Source: JACNIZ01 sp964344765 (GTDB lineage Bacteria; Planctomycetota; UBA1135). From it: 40,288 nucleotides of DNA. Shown here one piece after another: positions 17,061 to 25,482 of the stretch. The DNA is taken from positions 1 to 40,288 of the forward strand of contig CAYFOM010000041.1 in the NCBI GenBank assembly GCA_964344765.1, given 5' to 3'. Within the stretch, counting starts at the first letter, position 1. Every line of letters begins with the position of its first letter. Under the pieces are notes generated by a model. That model worked only from the letters and a program-made list of their open reading frames with translations, was not told the DNA's origin and searched no databases. Made by a program: the position numbers and the translations under genes.

Positions 17061-18800
17061 ATGGAGCCCCAACCCCCGATGGATCAACCTCCTACTCCAC
17101 GAAACGCGCCCGAGGTGCGTGGTGGCTTGGCTACTTGTGTGCGCAAGTGGTGGCAGTCCGGCACTGTTTTGGCGTTTGCGTTGGTGATTTTGCCTGTTGG
17201 GTGCATGAGTCCTGAGGAGGCGGTGGAGTCGGCTGATGCCGAGGTTTATACGCTGGTGCAGGAGCGGCGCGATGCGGTGGTTGGAAGCGATTTGCCGTTT
17301 TCGATTCAACCGCCGGAAGATAGCTTGCGGCAGCGGTTGATGCGCGGTGATGGATTGGAAGACCCGCGCATTCAAAATTTGACCTTCGAGCAGTGCTTGG
17401 AGATTGCCGCTGAGAACAGCCGCGCGTTTCAGTCGCAGAAGGAACAGCTGTACTTGTCGGCTTTGGATCTGACTTTGGAGCGCTGGCGCTTTGGCACCAT
17501 CTTTAACTTGGGTGCCGCTGCAGGCGTTGGCGGCAGCGGATTTGACGACGGCACCGCAGCCATCGATGCCGATGGTAGTGCCAGCAAGTTGTTTGGCACC
17601 GGGGGTCAATTGGTGACCAATATTGGTGCCTCACTGTTTCGCGCCATCGGCACCGGCGATGGATGGGATGCGCTGTCGGATCTGAGCATCTCCTTTACCC
17701 AGCCGCTGTTGCGCGGTTCGGCGCGTGAAGTGGTGATGGAGCCACTGACTCAGGCTGAACGCAACTTGGTCTACGCGGTGCGCAATTTCGAGCGCTACCG
17801 CAGCGGCTTCGCTTACGACGTCGCCAGTCGTTATTACAACTTGCTGTTGTCGGTGCAGACGACGAAGAACGAGTTGGAAAACGTCGACGTCCTGGAGCTG
17901 CTCTATCGACGCAACCGTGCCTTCGCTGATGCCGGTCAGTTGAACGAAATCCAAGCCAGTGAAGCCGAACAGGACTTACTTGGCTCGCGCAATCGTTTGG
18001 TCGAACTGGAAGGCCGTCTGGAGCGCGAGCTCGATTCTTTCAAACTGTTCCTGGGCCTGCCGATCGATACGCCGATCAACGTCGACCCCGAAGGCTTGGC
18101 CGCGCTTGAAATTCAAGACGCCGCCGACCTGCTCTTCGGCTGGGAAGAAGCCCAACTGACCAAGTTCGCTTTGTCGCGCCGGCTGGACTTCCTCAACACG
18201 CTGGAACAACTCATCGACGCGGAGCGCAGCACTCGCCTTGCTGCCGACAACTTGCGCATCGGCTTAGGTTTGACCACCAGCTTGGGCGGCAGCTCTAGCG
18301 AAGGTCGCCCACTGAGTTATTCCGACGACCGTTTGCCGTGGAGCGTCGATCTGGATTTGGATCTACCTGTAGACCAAATCCCCGAGCGCAACAGCTACCG
18401 TCGCAGTTTGATTAGTTACGAATCGCGCAAGCGATCGATGGAAGAGCTGGCTGAAAGTATCCGCGTGGATCTGCGCGATTCCATCCGTAGCACCCAAACC
18501 ATTGAAGCGAGCTATCGCTTGCAACTAGAAACCGTCGCTCTAAACCGCACGCGGGTAAAGAGCGCCAGCATGAAGCTGGATGCCGGTCGCGCCGAAACGC
18601 GAGATTTGCTGTTTTCACAGCGAGACCTGCTGGCATCCCTTAACGCAGCCGACTCGGCCCTGGTGGATTTCACCCTTGCCAAGCTGGCCTTATATCGAGA
18701 ACTGGAACTGGTGGAATTTGATCCGAGCGGAATTGTGGTGCATATAGATAAGTTGGCTTCCGGACCTCCTTCCGCGGACACGAACTCTGACAACGAGTAA
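17061..18800 (+). CDS. TolC-family outer-membrane efflux lipoprotein
   Basis: From ATG 17061 the protein has 579 residues. An unusually long N-region (about 32 residues) precedes the hydrophobic core and a lipobox (LPVGC, lipid Cys48). The mature part has the duplicated TolC/OEP layout: FEQCLEIAAENSR, long helices with Glu/Gln heptads, FTQPLLRG and a second repeat ending LAKLALYRELE. It would form the outer-membrane channel for the adaptor and ABC pump encoded next. Start choice is uncertain: a TTG at 16968 is in frame, with GGAGG seven bases upstream, but it adds 31 residues that fit a signal peptide poorly. The stop overlaps the adaptor start by one base. Confidence 0.85.
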   Translation: MEPQPPMDQPPTPRNAPEVRGGLATCVRKWWQSGTVLAFALVILPVGCMSPEEAVESADAEVYTLVQERRDAVVGSDLPFSIQPPEDSLRQRLMRGDGLEDPRIQNLTFEQCLEIAAENSRAFQSQKEQLYLSALDLTLERWRFGTIFNLGAAAGVGGSGFDDGTAAIDADGSASKLFGTGGQLVTNIGASLFRAIGTGDGWDALSDLSISFTQPLLRGSAREVVMEPLTQAERNLVYAVRNFERYRSGFAYDVASRYYNLLLSVQTTKNELENVDVLELLYRRNRAFADAGQLNEIQASEAEQDLLGSRNRLVELEGRLERELDSFKLFLGLPIDTPINVDPEGLAALEIQDAADLLFGWEEAQLTKFALSRRLDFLNTLEQLIDAERSTRLAADNLRIGLGLTTSLGGSSSEGRPLSYSDDRLPWSVDLDLDLPVDQIPERNSYRRSLISYESRKRSMEELAESIRVDLRDSIRSTQTIEASYRLQLETVALNRTRVKSASMKLDAGRAETRDLLFSQRDLLASLNAADSALVDFTLAKLALYRELELVEFDPSGIVVHIDKLASGPPSADTNSDNE

Positions 18801-20521
18801 TGGCAAAAAACAAATCCCCGATGAGATTCCTGCTCCCGATCGCCGTTGTTGCGGTGGTTGTGATCGGCGGTCTTGGCATTGCCGGCATTGGTCCGGCCGC
18901 TACTTTGATGGGCGGCATGACCGGTGGCGAAGAAGAGGCTGCGATCCCCGGGCCGAAGGTCAAACGCGGACCGATGGTCATCAGCGTGACGCAGCGCGGT
19001 AACTTGTCGGCGAAGAACTCGATTCAGATTCGCAACGAGTTGGAAGGTCGCACCACCATCTTGAGCATGATTCCCGAAGGCACGGTGGTGAAGAAGGGCG
19101 ATCTGCTGGTGGAGTTGGATGTGTCGAACATGGTGGAACGCCGGGTGCAGCAAGACATCAGCGTGCAGAATGCGCGGGCGGCTCATACCAAGGCGGTTCA
19201 GCAGAAGGAAATTCAGGAAAGCCAAAACACCAGTGATATTGAACGCGGCAAGCGCTTGGTCGAGTTCGCTCAAATTGATAAGGACAAGTACGTCAATGGC
19301 GAATGGCCGCAGCAGCTCAAGGCGGCGGAAGAATCCATTACTCTGGCTCAAGAAGAACTGAAGCAAGCCGAGGAACGCCTTGCCGACAGCATCAAGCTCA
19401 ACGCAGAAGGCTTCCTAACCGACAACGAGTTGGAAACCGACCGTTTGGCCGAAACGCGGCGCAAGATTGCGTTGGAGCAAGCCAAGCGCGCCAAGGAGTT
19501 GCTCGAGGTTTACGACAACCCGAAGCAGGAAAAGGCGCTGGCAGCGGACATCCTCGAGACCAAGCGTGAGCTGGAGCGGATTGAGCTTCAAGCCAAAGCG
19601 CGGCTCGTGGATTTTGAAGCAACGGAGAATACGTCCAAAGCGCGCCTGGAACTGGAAGAGGACGAACTGACGAAGATTGAAGACCAGATCTCGAAGGGCA
19701 AGATCTACGCGCCGGATGCCGGCATCGTGGTTTACGCCCGTCAACGTTCGCGCTGGGGATCGGGCGATCCGATTGCCGAAGGCACCGAGTTGCACGAGCG
19801 TCAGGAGATCATCACCATTCCGCGTGAAGGCGGCATGATTGTTGAGGCCAGCTTGCACGAGACGGTGATTAAAAAGGTACAAGCCGGACAGAAGTGTTCG
19901 GTCACCATCGACGCGATGCCGGGCCGCACCTTTGAGGGTGAGGTTCGCTTTGTTGCGTTGCTGCCCGATAGCAACAGCTGGTGGGCCAACCCGAACCAGC
20001 GCTTGTTCAAAACCGAAATCGGCATTCTGGATCCCATCGCCGAAATGCGCCCCGGTATGTCGTGCAAGGTGGAAATCCTCGTCGACGCGCTCGACGACGT
20101 GTTGCAAGTTCCGGTTCAAACCGTGTTCCGCAATGGCGGCAAGACGGTGTGCTTCGTCGACGGCCCGGGTGGCACGGAAGAAGTCGAAGTCAAAACCGGT
20201 CGCGATAACGACAAGTGGGTCGAAGTGCTGGATGGCTTGGCCGAAGGGCAAACCGTGCTGATGGCACCGCCGACCGGCTTCAAGCTTGAGCCGGCTCCAG
20301 CTCGCTCAGGTCCGCCAAATGGCATGACGCCGAGCATGGGCGGTGATGGCAAGTCCAGCGCCGAAGGTGGTCGCTCCGGCGGCGGTCGCCCCAGTGGCGA
20401 ACGCGGCGGGGATCGCTCCGGCAGTGGTCGTCCGGGTGGCGGCGAACGCCAAGGCAGCAGCAAGGGCAAAGTTCCTGGCGGCCCGAAGGGAAGCACACAG
20501 CCCGAGACACCGAAGAAGTAA
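18800..20521 (+). CDS. HlyD/MacA-type periplasmic adaptor with Gly/Ser-rich tail
   Basis: The 573-residue protein has one N-terminal membrane anchor (about 9-31). A barrel-sandwich half comes next (GNLSAKNSIQIRNELEGR), then a long coiled-coil hairpin (about 120-290) rich in Glu/Gln/Lys. The second barrel half (IYAPDAGIVVYARQ) and a beta-barrel with a membrane-proximal region near ALDDVLQVPVQTV complete the adaptor. The last 75 or so residues are low complexity (Gly, Ser, Arg, Pro, Lys), an addition not found in MacA. The protein should bridge the TolC-like channel and the MacB-type pump. The ATG shares one base with the tolC-like stop. Confidence 0.9.
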   Translation: MAKNKSPMRFLLPIAVVAVVVIGGLGIAGIGPAATLMGGMTGGEEEAAIPGPKVKRGPMVISVTQRGNLSAKNSIQIRNELEGRTTILSMIPEGTVVKKGDLLVELDVSNMVERRVQQDISVQNARAAHTKAVQQKEIQESQNTSDIERGKRLVEFAQIDKDKYVNGEWPQQLKAAEESITLAQEELKQAEERLADSIKLNAEGFLTDNELETDRLAETRRKIALEQAKRAKELLEVYDNPKQEKALAADILETKRELERIELQAKARLVDFEATENTSKARLELEEDELTKIEDQISKGKIYAPDAGIVVYARQRSRWGSGDPIAEGTELHERQEIITIPREGGMIVEASLHETVIKKVQAGQKCSVTIDAMPGRTFEGEVRFVALLPDSNSWWANPNQRLFKTEIGILDPIAEMRPGMSCKVEILVDALDDVLQVPVQTVFRNGGKTVCFVDGPGGTEEVEVKTGRDNDKWVEVLDGLAEGQTVLMAPPTGFKLEPAPARSGPPNGMTPSMGGDGKSSAEGGRSGGGRPSGERGGDRSGSGRPGGGERQGSSKGKVPGGPKGSTQPETPKK

Positions 20522-20528
20522 TCGAGCG

Positions 20529-21233
20529 ATGGAATTGCCCCCACCGGTGGCTGAGCTGATTGACGTTTCGCGCGTGTACCGCATGGGCGAAGTCGAAGTG
20601 CGTGCTTTGGATGGCATTAACTGCACCTTTCGCCAAGGCGATTACTGGGCCATTATGGGCAGTTCGGGCAGCGGCAAGTCGACGATGTTGAACTTGCTCG
20701 GCTGCATCGACCGGCCGACCCACGGCGATTATCGGGTGCGGAATACGTCGGTGGGCACGTTGGACGACGACGAACTCAGCGAGTTGCGCGGCCAACACAT
20801 CGGCTTCATTTTTCAGTCGTTTAATTTGATTCAACAATTGAACGTGCTGGAGAACATCTTGGTGCCGCGCTTCTATTTGGAGAAGCCGGGATCGGATGCC
20901 GAAGACAAAGCGGTGGAATTGGCGAAGCGCGTTGGCTTGGGCGATCGTGTTCATCACCGGCCGCGCGAGCTGTCGGGTGGTCAGCAGCAACGCGTGGCAA
21001 TTGCGCGCGCGCTGATTAACGAACCGTCCATCCTGCTGGCCGACGAAGCGACCGGTAACTTGGATACTCACACCACTCGCGAAATTTTGGAGCTGTTCGA
21101 CGAGCTTCACAACGAGGGCATGACCATTCTGCTGGTCACCCACGAAGACAACGTCGGCGCGCGCGCCGAAAAAACCATGTGGCTGCGTGACGGTCGCATC
21201 GACAGGATCATCGAACGGGAGCCTGTTGCTTAA
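20529..21233 (+). CDS. MacB/LolD-type ABC transporter ATP-binding protein
   Basis: The 234-residue protein is a stand-alone nucleotide-binding domain: Walker A GSSGSGKS (44-51), Q-loop in FIFQSFNL, signature LSGGQ (148-152), Walker B ILLADE (168-173) and H-loop in LLVTHE. The GNLD after Walker B is typical of the MacB/LolD/FtsE group. I chose ATG 20529, eight bases after the adaptor stop; the open frame extends further back through the adaptor gene but with no family match. It energises the FtsX-type permease that follows after 3 bp. Confidence 0.93.
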   Translation: MELPPPVAELIDVSRVYRMGEVEVRALDGINCTFRQGDYWAIMGSSGSGKSTMLNLLGCIDRPTHGDYRVRNTSVGTLDDDELSELRGQHIGFIFQSFNLIQQLNVLENILVPRFYLEKPGSDAEDKAVELAKRVGLGDRVHHRPRELSGGQQQRVAIARALINEPSILLADEATGNLDTHTTREILELFDELHNEGMTILLVTHEDNVGARAEKTMWLRDGRIDRIIEREPVA

Positions 21234-21236
21234 GCA

Positions 21237-22508
21237 ATGATCGCCGGCACCTTCGTCCGCACCTTCCGCCTCGGCGTCAAGAGTTTGATGCTGCACAAAT
21301 TGCGCAGCATGCTGACGACTTTGGGCATGCTATTCGGCGTCAGCAGCGTGGTGGCGATGTTGGCCATCGGCGAGGGCGCCAGCAAAGAAGCGCAAGAGCA
21401 GATCAAGCGCTTGGGCAGCCACAACATCATCCTGCGCAGCATCAAGCCGCCGGATGATCCGGTCAGCAATCAAGAAACGCGCGTTTCGACTTACGGCTTG
21501 ACCAACAATGATTTTGACCGTCTGTCGATGACCTATCCATGGGCGGAAGACGTCGTGCCGATGCGCATCTTGCAACAAGAGGTGCGCTTTGAAGATCGGG
21601 CAATGAACCCGCGCGTGATTTCGACGGTGCCGAATTATTTGGAAGCCACCGGTCGAGTCATTTTTGAAGGCCGCTTTCTCACTCAGCGCGACCAAGAGGC
21701 GACCTCGAACGTATGCGTAGTCGGCTACGAGGTGGCGCGCCAGCTATTCCCATTCAAATCGCCCATCGATCAGCAAATCAAAATCGGCCCCGACTACTTC
21801 ACCGTAGTCGGCACGCTGCTGCCGCGAGTACCCATCGGCGATGACCAACCGGCGCCCGGCGATGACGTCACCGGCGAAATCTTCCTGCCGATGAGCACCG
21901 GTCTGCGTTGGTTCGGCGACATGCAGGTCAAAATTCGATCCGGCAGCCGCGACATGGAAATGGTCGAACTGCACGAGATCATTTTGAAGGTCAACAGCGG
22001 TGAAAACGTTCCGGTCGCCGCATCGGCAGCACGCGAGATGCTGAAGAAGTATCACAACGACCAAGATTACGAAGTCATCGTGCCGTTGGAGTTGTTACTG
22101 CGCGAGGAAGAAACCAAGCGCATTTTCAAAATCGTGCTGGCAAGCATTGCCGGCATTAGCCTTCTGGTCGGCGGCATCGGCATCATGAACGTGATGCTGG
22201 CGACGGTGACCGAGCGGACCCGCGAAATCGGCGTGCGCCGTGCGTTGGGTGCAAAGAAGCGCCACATCGTCTGGCAGTTCCTGGTCGAGACCGTGGTGCT
22301 GTCGGTAGGCGGTGGTTTGTTGGGCATCGGCCTTGGTTTGACCATCCCTAAAGTGGTCGAGTACTACACCGATATGGAGCCGGTCGTCACGCCGGCCGCG
22401 CCGACTTTGGCATTCTGCATTTCCGTAGGCGTCGGCTTGCTGTTCGGGCTTTACCCGGCTTGGCGGGCGGCGAACATGGATCCGGTGGAAGCACTGCGCC
22501 ACGAATAA
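21237..22508 (+). CDS. MacB-type ABC permease (MacB_PCD - FtsX)
   Basis: The 423-residue protein has one N-terminal helix after LRSMLTTLGMLFGVSS, a periplasmic MacB_PCD domain of about 230 residues, and three C-terminal helices of an FtsX domain. The domain includes GIMNVMLATVTERTREIG and GVRRALGAKKR, two very conserved MacB sequences, and ends with AWRAANMDPVEALR. With the ATPase it makes a mechanotransmission-type ABC pump; with the adaptor and channel, a tripartite system for drugs, peptides or lipids. It is the last gene of the operon. No terminator is obvious in the 98 bp that follow. Confidence 0.93.
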   Translation: MIAGTFVRTFRLGVKSLMLHKLRSMLTTLGMLFGVSSVVAMLAIGEGASKEAQEQIKRLGSHNIILRSIKPPDDPVSNQETRVSTYGLTNNDFDRLSMTYPWAEDVVPMRILQQEVRFEDRAMNPRVISTVPNYLEATGRVIFEGRFLTQRDQEATSNVCVVGYEVARQLFPFKSPIDQQIKIGPDYFTVVGTLLPRVPIGDDQPAPGDDVTGEIFLPMSTGLRWFGDMQVKIRSGSRDMEMVELHEIILKVNSGENVPVAASAAREMLKKYHNDQDYEVIVPLELLLREEETKRIFKIVLASIAGISLLVGGIGIMNVMLATVTERTREIGVRRALGAKKRHIVWQFLVETVVLSVGGGLLGIGLGLTIPKVVEYYTDMEPVVTPAAPTLAFCISVGVGLLFGLYPAWRAANMDPVEALRHE

Positions 22509-22606
22509 CGGCGCTGCTGGTTACAGACCGTCACGATTAGGGTGTGGCGCGCGTCTTCAGGGGTTATCCTGAAAGTGCTCCCCACATTCATCACCGCTCA
22601 ACTCCA

Positions 22607-24274
22607 ATGAGCTCGGATATGGCTACCACCGCTCTCAGCGTTGAAAAGTTCTGTGATTTCCTACCGCTTCGCAACCAAGCGGGACGGGCAATCGCTCTGT
22701 TTAGCGACTATGGCTCGTGGTTAGGGATCACCTGGGGCATTGACTGCCTGCTGGAAATCCGCGACACCTTAGGCGGCGAGGTTTATTCGCTGGATCTGGG
22801 TAGCTCGTTGCACCAAGCCAAGTCTTACCCCGACCGCCAAGAAGCAGTGTTGCGCGACGGCCGACGTTTACGCATCGGCTTCAGCGAAAGCGGCAATCTG
22901 TTGATCGAAATTCGCGCCGCCGAAGACGGCTCGACTTCCGACGCCGACTCCGGCCAAATCAAGTGCAAGCTCCCCTACCGCACCGAATCCGTCAACGGTG
23001 CGCTGTGGCTGTTGATCGGCGCCGACGCCACCAGCTGCGATATGCCGACGGCGGATCAATTTGAGCGCACGCGGCAACGCTGGGACGAATACTTCGAGCG
23101 TGCATTTACCGGCATGCAGCGCAAAGAGAATCCAACCTCGCAGGTCTTGATGGCGCGCGGCGTCGCCACCTTGCTTTGGAACTTGCGCGCGCCGATTGAA
23201 AACTTGCCTTACTACGGTGTGATTCCGTCGCCGTTCTATCACCGCGGTTTTTGGGCTTGGGATTCGTGGAAACACGCCCACGCTTTGGCTTATTTCGCGC
23301 CGGACCTCGCCGCCGATCAACTGCGCACCCAATTCCATCGCCAGCAGGGCGACGGCATGGTGCCGGACCACATTAAGCCGAATCCGCGCGACGATAACTG
23401 GTGCAATACCAAGCCGCCGATGGCCGCTTGGGCGTTGCATCACATCTGGCAACGCACCGGTGATGAGGAATTGGTGCGAGAGTTGTTCCCGAAATGCGAA
23501 GCGCAACTGGATTGGTGGTGCCACGCGCGGCGCATGCCGGGTGAGGCGCTGTTCCGTCCGGGCGGCGTCGACTTTTTGTCGGCCACATGGGAAACCGGTT
23601 GGGATGAGTCGTATCGCTTTAAGGGCGTCGATTTGGTCCCTTATGGGTCGTGGCATTTGTTCGACATGTGGACGCCGGATTTGAATGCCTACATCTGCAA
23701 CGACTACGCCGCGATGGCGAAGCTGGCGGCGGTCATCGGCGAGGACCCGCAGCCGTACCAACGTGAAGCCGACTACCTTGCCGCTGCAATTAGCCGCGCA
23801 CTTTGGAATGAAGCCAAAGGCTGCTTCTGCGATTTGCGGGCAAGTAACGGTGCCAGCACCGGCGTCATCAGCGCAGCATCGTTTGTTCCGCTTTGGATCG
23901 GCATTGGCTCGGATGTGCAAAGGCAGGGCGTGCTGAAATTGATGACATCAACCAGCCACTTCTGGACCGATGTGCCGTTCCCATCGCTGTCGGCGGCCGA
24001 AGCCGAATTCGATCCGCACGGTTTCTGGGACGGCAGCGTGTTCAACGATCACGCCGCGATTGCCTTCTATATTCTCGGCGAACGCGCCGGTGAAGCACGG
24101 GATCGCATGCGCGATTACCTCGCCAAACACGAAGCCTATTTCGAGTGCTACTCTCCGCTCGACGGCGCGCCGGTTCGCGGCGGACGTCCCGCCGTGCCGC
24201 AGTTTTCGTGGGGCGCCGCCGCAGCTTTAGAAGTGCTGCACGGCGGACCTTTCCCGGCTACCAACGACGCTTAA
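22607..24274 (+). CDS. GH63-like (alpha/alpha)6 glycoside hydrolase
   Basis: The product has 555 residues from ATG 22607; a GTG at 22544 would add 21 non-conserved residues. The C-terminal two thirds look like the (alpha/alpha)6 barrel of GH63 enzymes such as E. coli YgjK and mannosylglycerate hydrolases: HRGFWAWDSWKHA (Asp219), DGMVPDHI, TGWDESYRF (Asp333/Glu334) and VPQFSWGAAAALEVL. Such enzymes cleave alpha-glucosides or glucosylglycerate-like solutes. No signal peptide is seen, so a cytoplasmic role is likely. Its stop interlocks with that of the lipoprotein gene (TTAA, 24271-24274). Which aspartate and glutamate are catalytic needs an alignment. Confidence 0.8.
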   Translation: MSSDMATTALSVEKFCDFLPLRNQAGRAIALFSDYGSWLGITWGIDCLLEIRDTLGGEVYSLDLGSSLHQAKSYPDRQEAVLRDGRRLRIGFSESGNLLIEIRAAEDGSTSDADSGQIKCKLPYRTESVNGALWLLIGADATSCDMPTADQFERTRQRWDEYFERAFTGMQRKENPTSQVLMARGVATLLWNLRAPIENLPYYGVIPSPFYHRGFWAWDSWKHAHALAYFAPDLAADQLRTQFHRQQGDGMVPDHIKPNPRDDNWCNTKPPMAAWALHHIWQRTGDEELVRELFPKCEAQLDWWCHARRMPGEALFRPGGVDFLSATWETGWDESYRFKGVDLVPYGSWHLFDMWTPDLNAYICNDYAAMAKLAAVIGEDPQPYQREADYLAAAISRALWNEAKGCFCDLRASNGASTGVISAASFVPLWIGIGSDVQRQGVLKLMTSTSHFWTDVPFPSLSAAEAEFDPHGFWDGSVFNDHAAIAFYILGERAGEARDRMRDYLAKHEAYFECYSPLDGAPVRGGRPAVPQFSWGAAAALEVLHGGPFPATNDA

Positions 24275-25455
24275 AACCAAGCGGCGCTGACCTTGGCCCA
24301 ATCTAGGCCGAGCGCGTTCCATACGGCGTCGGCGAGTTGGGCTTCGGTTTCGAAGCGGAAGTGGCAAGTGGTGGAAACGTGGGTGTAGCTTTCACCCGGT
24401 GCCAATGCCAACGCCGGTGACGACGATTCCAATTCGTAAAACTGCTCCGGCCCGCCGTGGTTGTAGGAATTCACTACGTCGCCGTAATAAGGATCCACGT
24501 CGGTCACCCATTGCTCGGAAACGTAAGGTGCATCGGCGACTACCGGCGTAAATTGCACTACGGTCAGCACGCGCGTTTCCGGGTTATACGCGGCCATGAC
24601 GTTTTTGGCGCGGTTGCGCAAGATGCCGACTTTGCTGACGAATTCCGAATCAACCCGGAACAATGCGAAGCCGTGTTCGATGCGGAAGCGCTTGGAATCA
24701 AGCTCGCCGAAGTAATCGGCACGGACCGCTGGACCTTGATCCGGATCGACTGCGTCGGTGCGGAAGGGCAGAATCGCCAGCGCGTCGGAGCCGGGTCGGA
24801 ACATTCCCAAAATCCAAATACACGGCAACCCCGTTGCGCGCGTCCAAGCGTCGTTGCCGGCGTTATGCACCGTATTCACGCTGCGGAATGCGGTCCACCG
24901 CGCGCCGTCGGGCAGCTTGCCGACGATGGCTTCCACTTCTTTATCGCTGGGCGTTTCAATGGCGCGTTCGACGCGTATGTGGAACTTACCGCCGCTGGCG
25001 TTGTGCAAAGTCATGCGTCGCTCCATGCGGTTCGCCGAAGTGGTCGGATGAAACGCACCATTGTTCAAATCGGCCGGCACGCGCCAAACGTCACGATCCA
25101 TGGGCGCGCCGGGGTCGAAGAAAAATGAGAACTCACTTCCCTCCGGACCAATCCAAAAGCGATCTTCGCCACCGTAGTTGGCAAATGCGGCGTCTGCAGT
25201 TGGTTCGGCAACTTCGTCGTGATTTAAAAAGCCCAAGCTCGGCTCACTTAAATCCAGCGTCGAAATCATCACGCGTCCTTGAAGCGCAGGCGCAAACACG
25301 TAGCCACCGGTTCCGCTGATCACCAGCTGGCCGTCGGCGTGTTGAGCCAAGAAGCCGGCGTCTTCGAGAAAGCTAGGAGAATCTTCAACCAGAACCGAGG
25401 AGCACGAAGACATCAAAACAGCGCTGAGCAGCGCGACGAGTTTGGGGGTGTGCAT
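24271..25455 (-). CDS. DUF6786-like lipoprotein
   Basis: The 394-residue protein has a lipoprotein signal (LMSSC, lipid Cys18). The body is rich in beta strands with aromatic and Gly turns (GGEDRFWIGPEG, SVNTVHNAG, FNHGG-like NSYNHGGPEQFYELESS). From memory this pattern matches DUF6786, a predicted beta-sandwich related to mutarotase-type carbohydrate-binding folds. I hold the family name at moderate confidence and the sugar role as inference. It converges on the GH63-like gene with a 4-bp overlap. A gap of 27 bp separates it from the diguanylate cyclase gene upstream on the same strand, so those two may be co-transcribed. Confidence 0.6.
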   Translation of the reverse strand: MHTPKLVALLSAVLMSSCSSVLVEDSPSFLEDAGFLAQHADGQLVISGTGGYVFAPALQGRVMISTLDLSEPSLGFLNHDEVAEPTADAAFANYGGEDRFWIGPEGSEFSFFFDPGAPMDRDVWRVPADLNNGAFHPTTSANRMERRMTLHNASGGKFHIRVERAIETPSDKEVEAIVGKLPDGARWTAFRSVNTVHNAGNDAWTRATGLPCIWILGMFRPGSDALAILPFRTDAVDPDQGPAVRADYFGELDSKRFRIEHGFALFRVDSEFVSKVGILRNRAKNVMAAYNPETRVLTVVQFTPVVADAPYVSEQWVTDVDPYYGDVVNSYNHGGPEQFYELESSSPALALAPGESYTHVSTTCHFRFETEAQLADAVWNALGLDWAKVSAAWF

Positions 25456-25482
25456 GGATTGCCGAACGGGAGGTCGGCCATG

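Noticed and set aside
16952..17215. An 87-codon frame starting with a GGAGG next to ATG 16952
   Set aside because: The spacing from GGAGG to ATG is only three bases. The frame overlaps the tolC-like gene out of phase and shows no recognisable domain. I leave it as chance.
20280..21296. A 338-codon minus-strand frame across the MacB-type ATPase gene
   Set aside because: It is opposite two coding regions with motifs, and it shows no domain of its own.
22556..22573. TTCAGG/CCTGAA hairpin before the GH63-like gene
   Set aside because: Six-base arms and a six-base loop without a T-tract are expected by chance, so I do not call it a terminator or operator.
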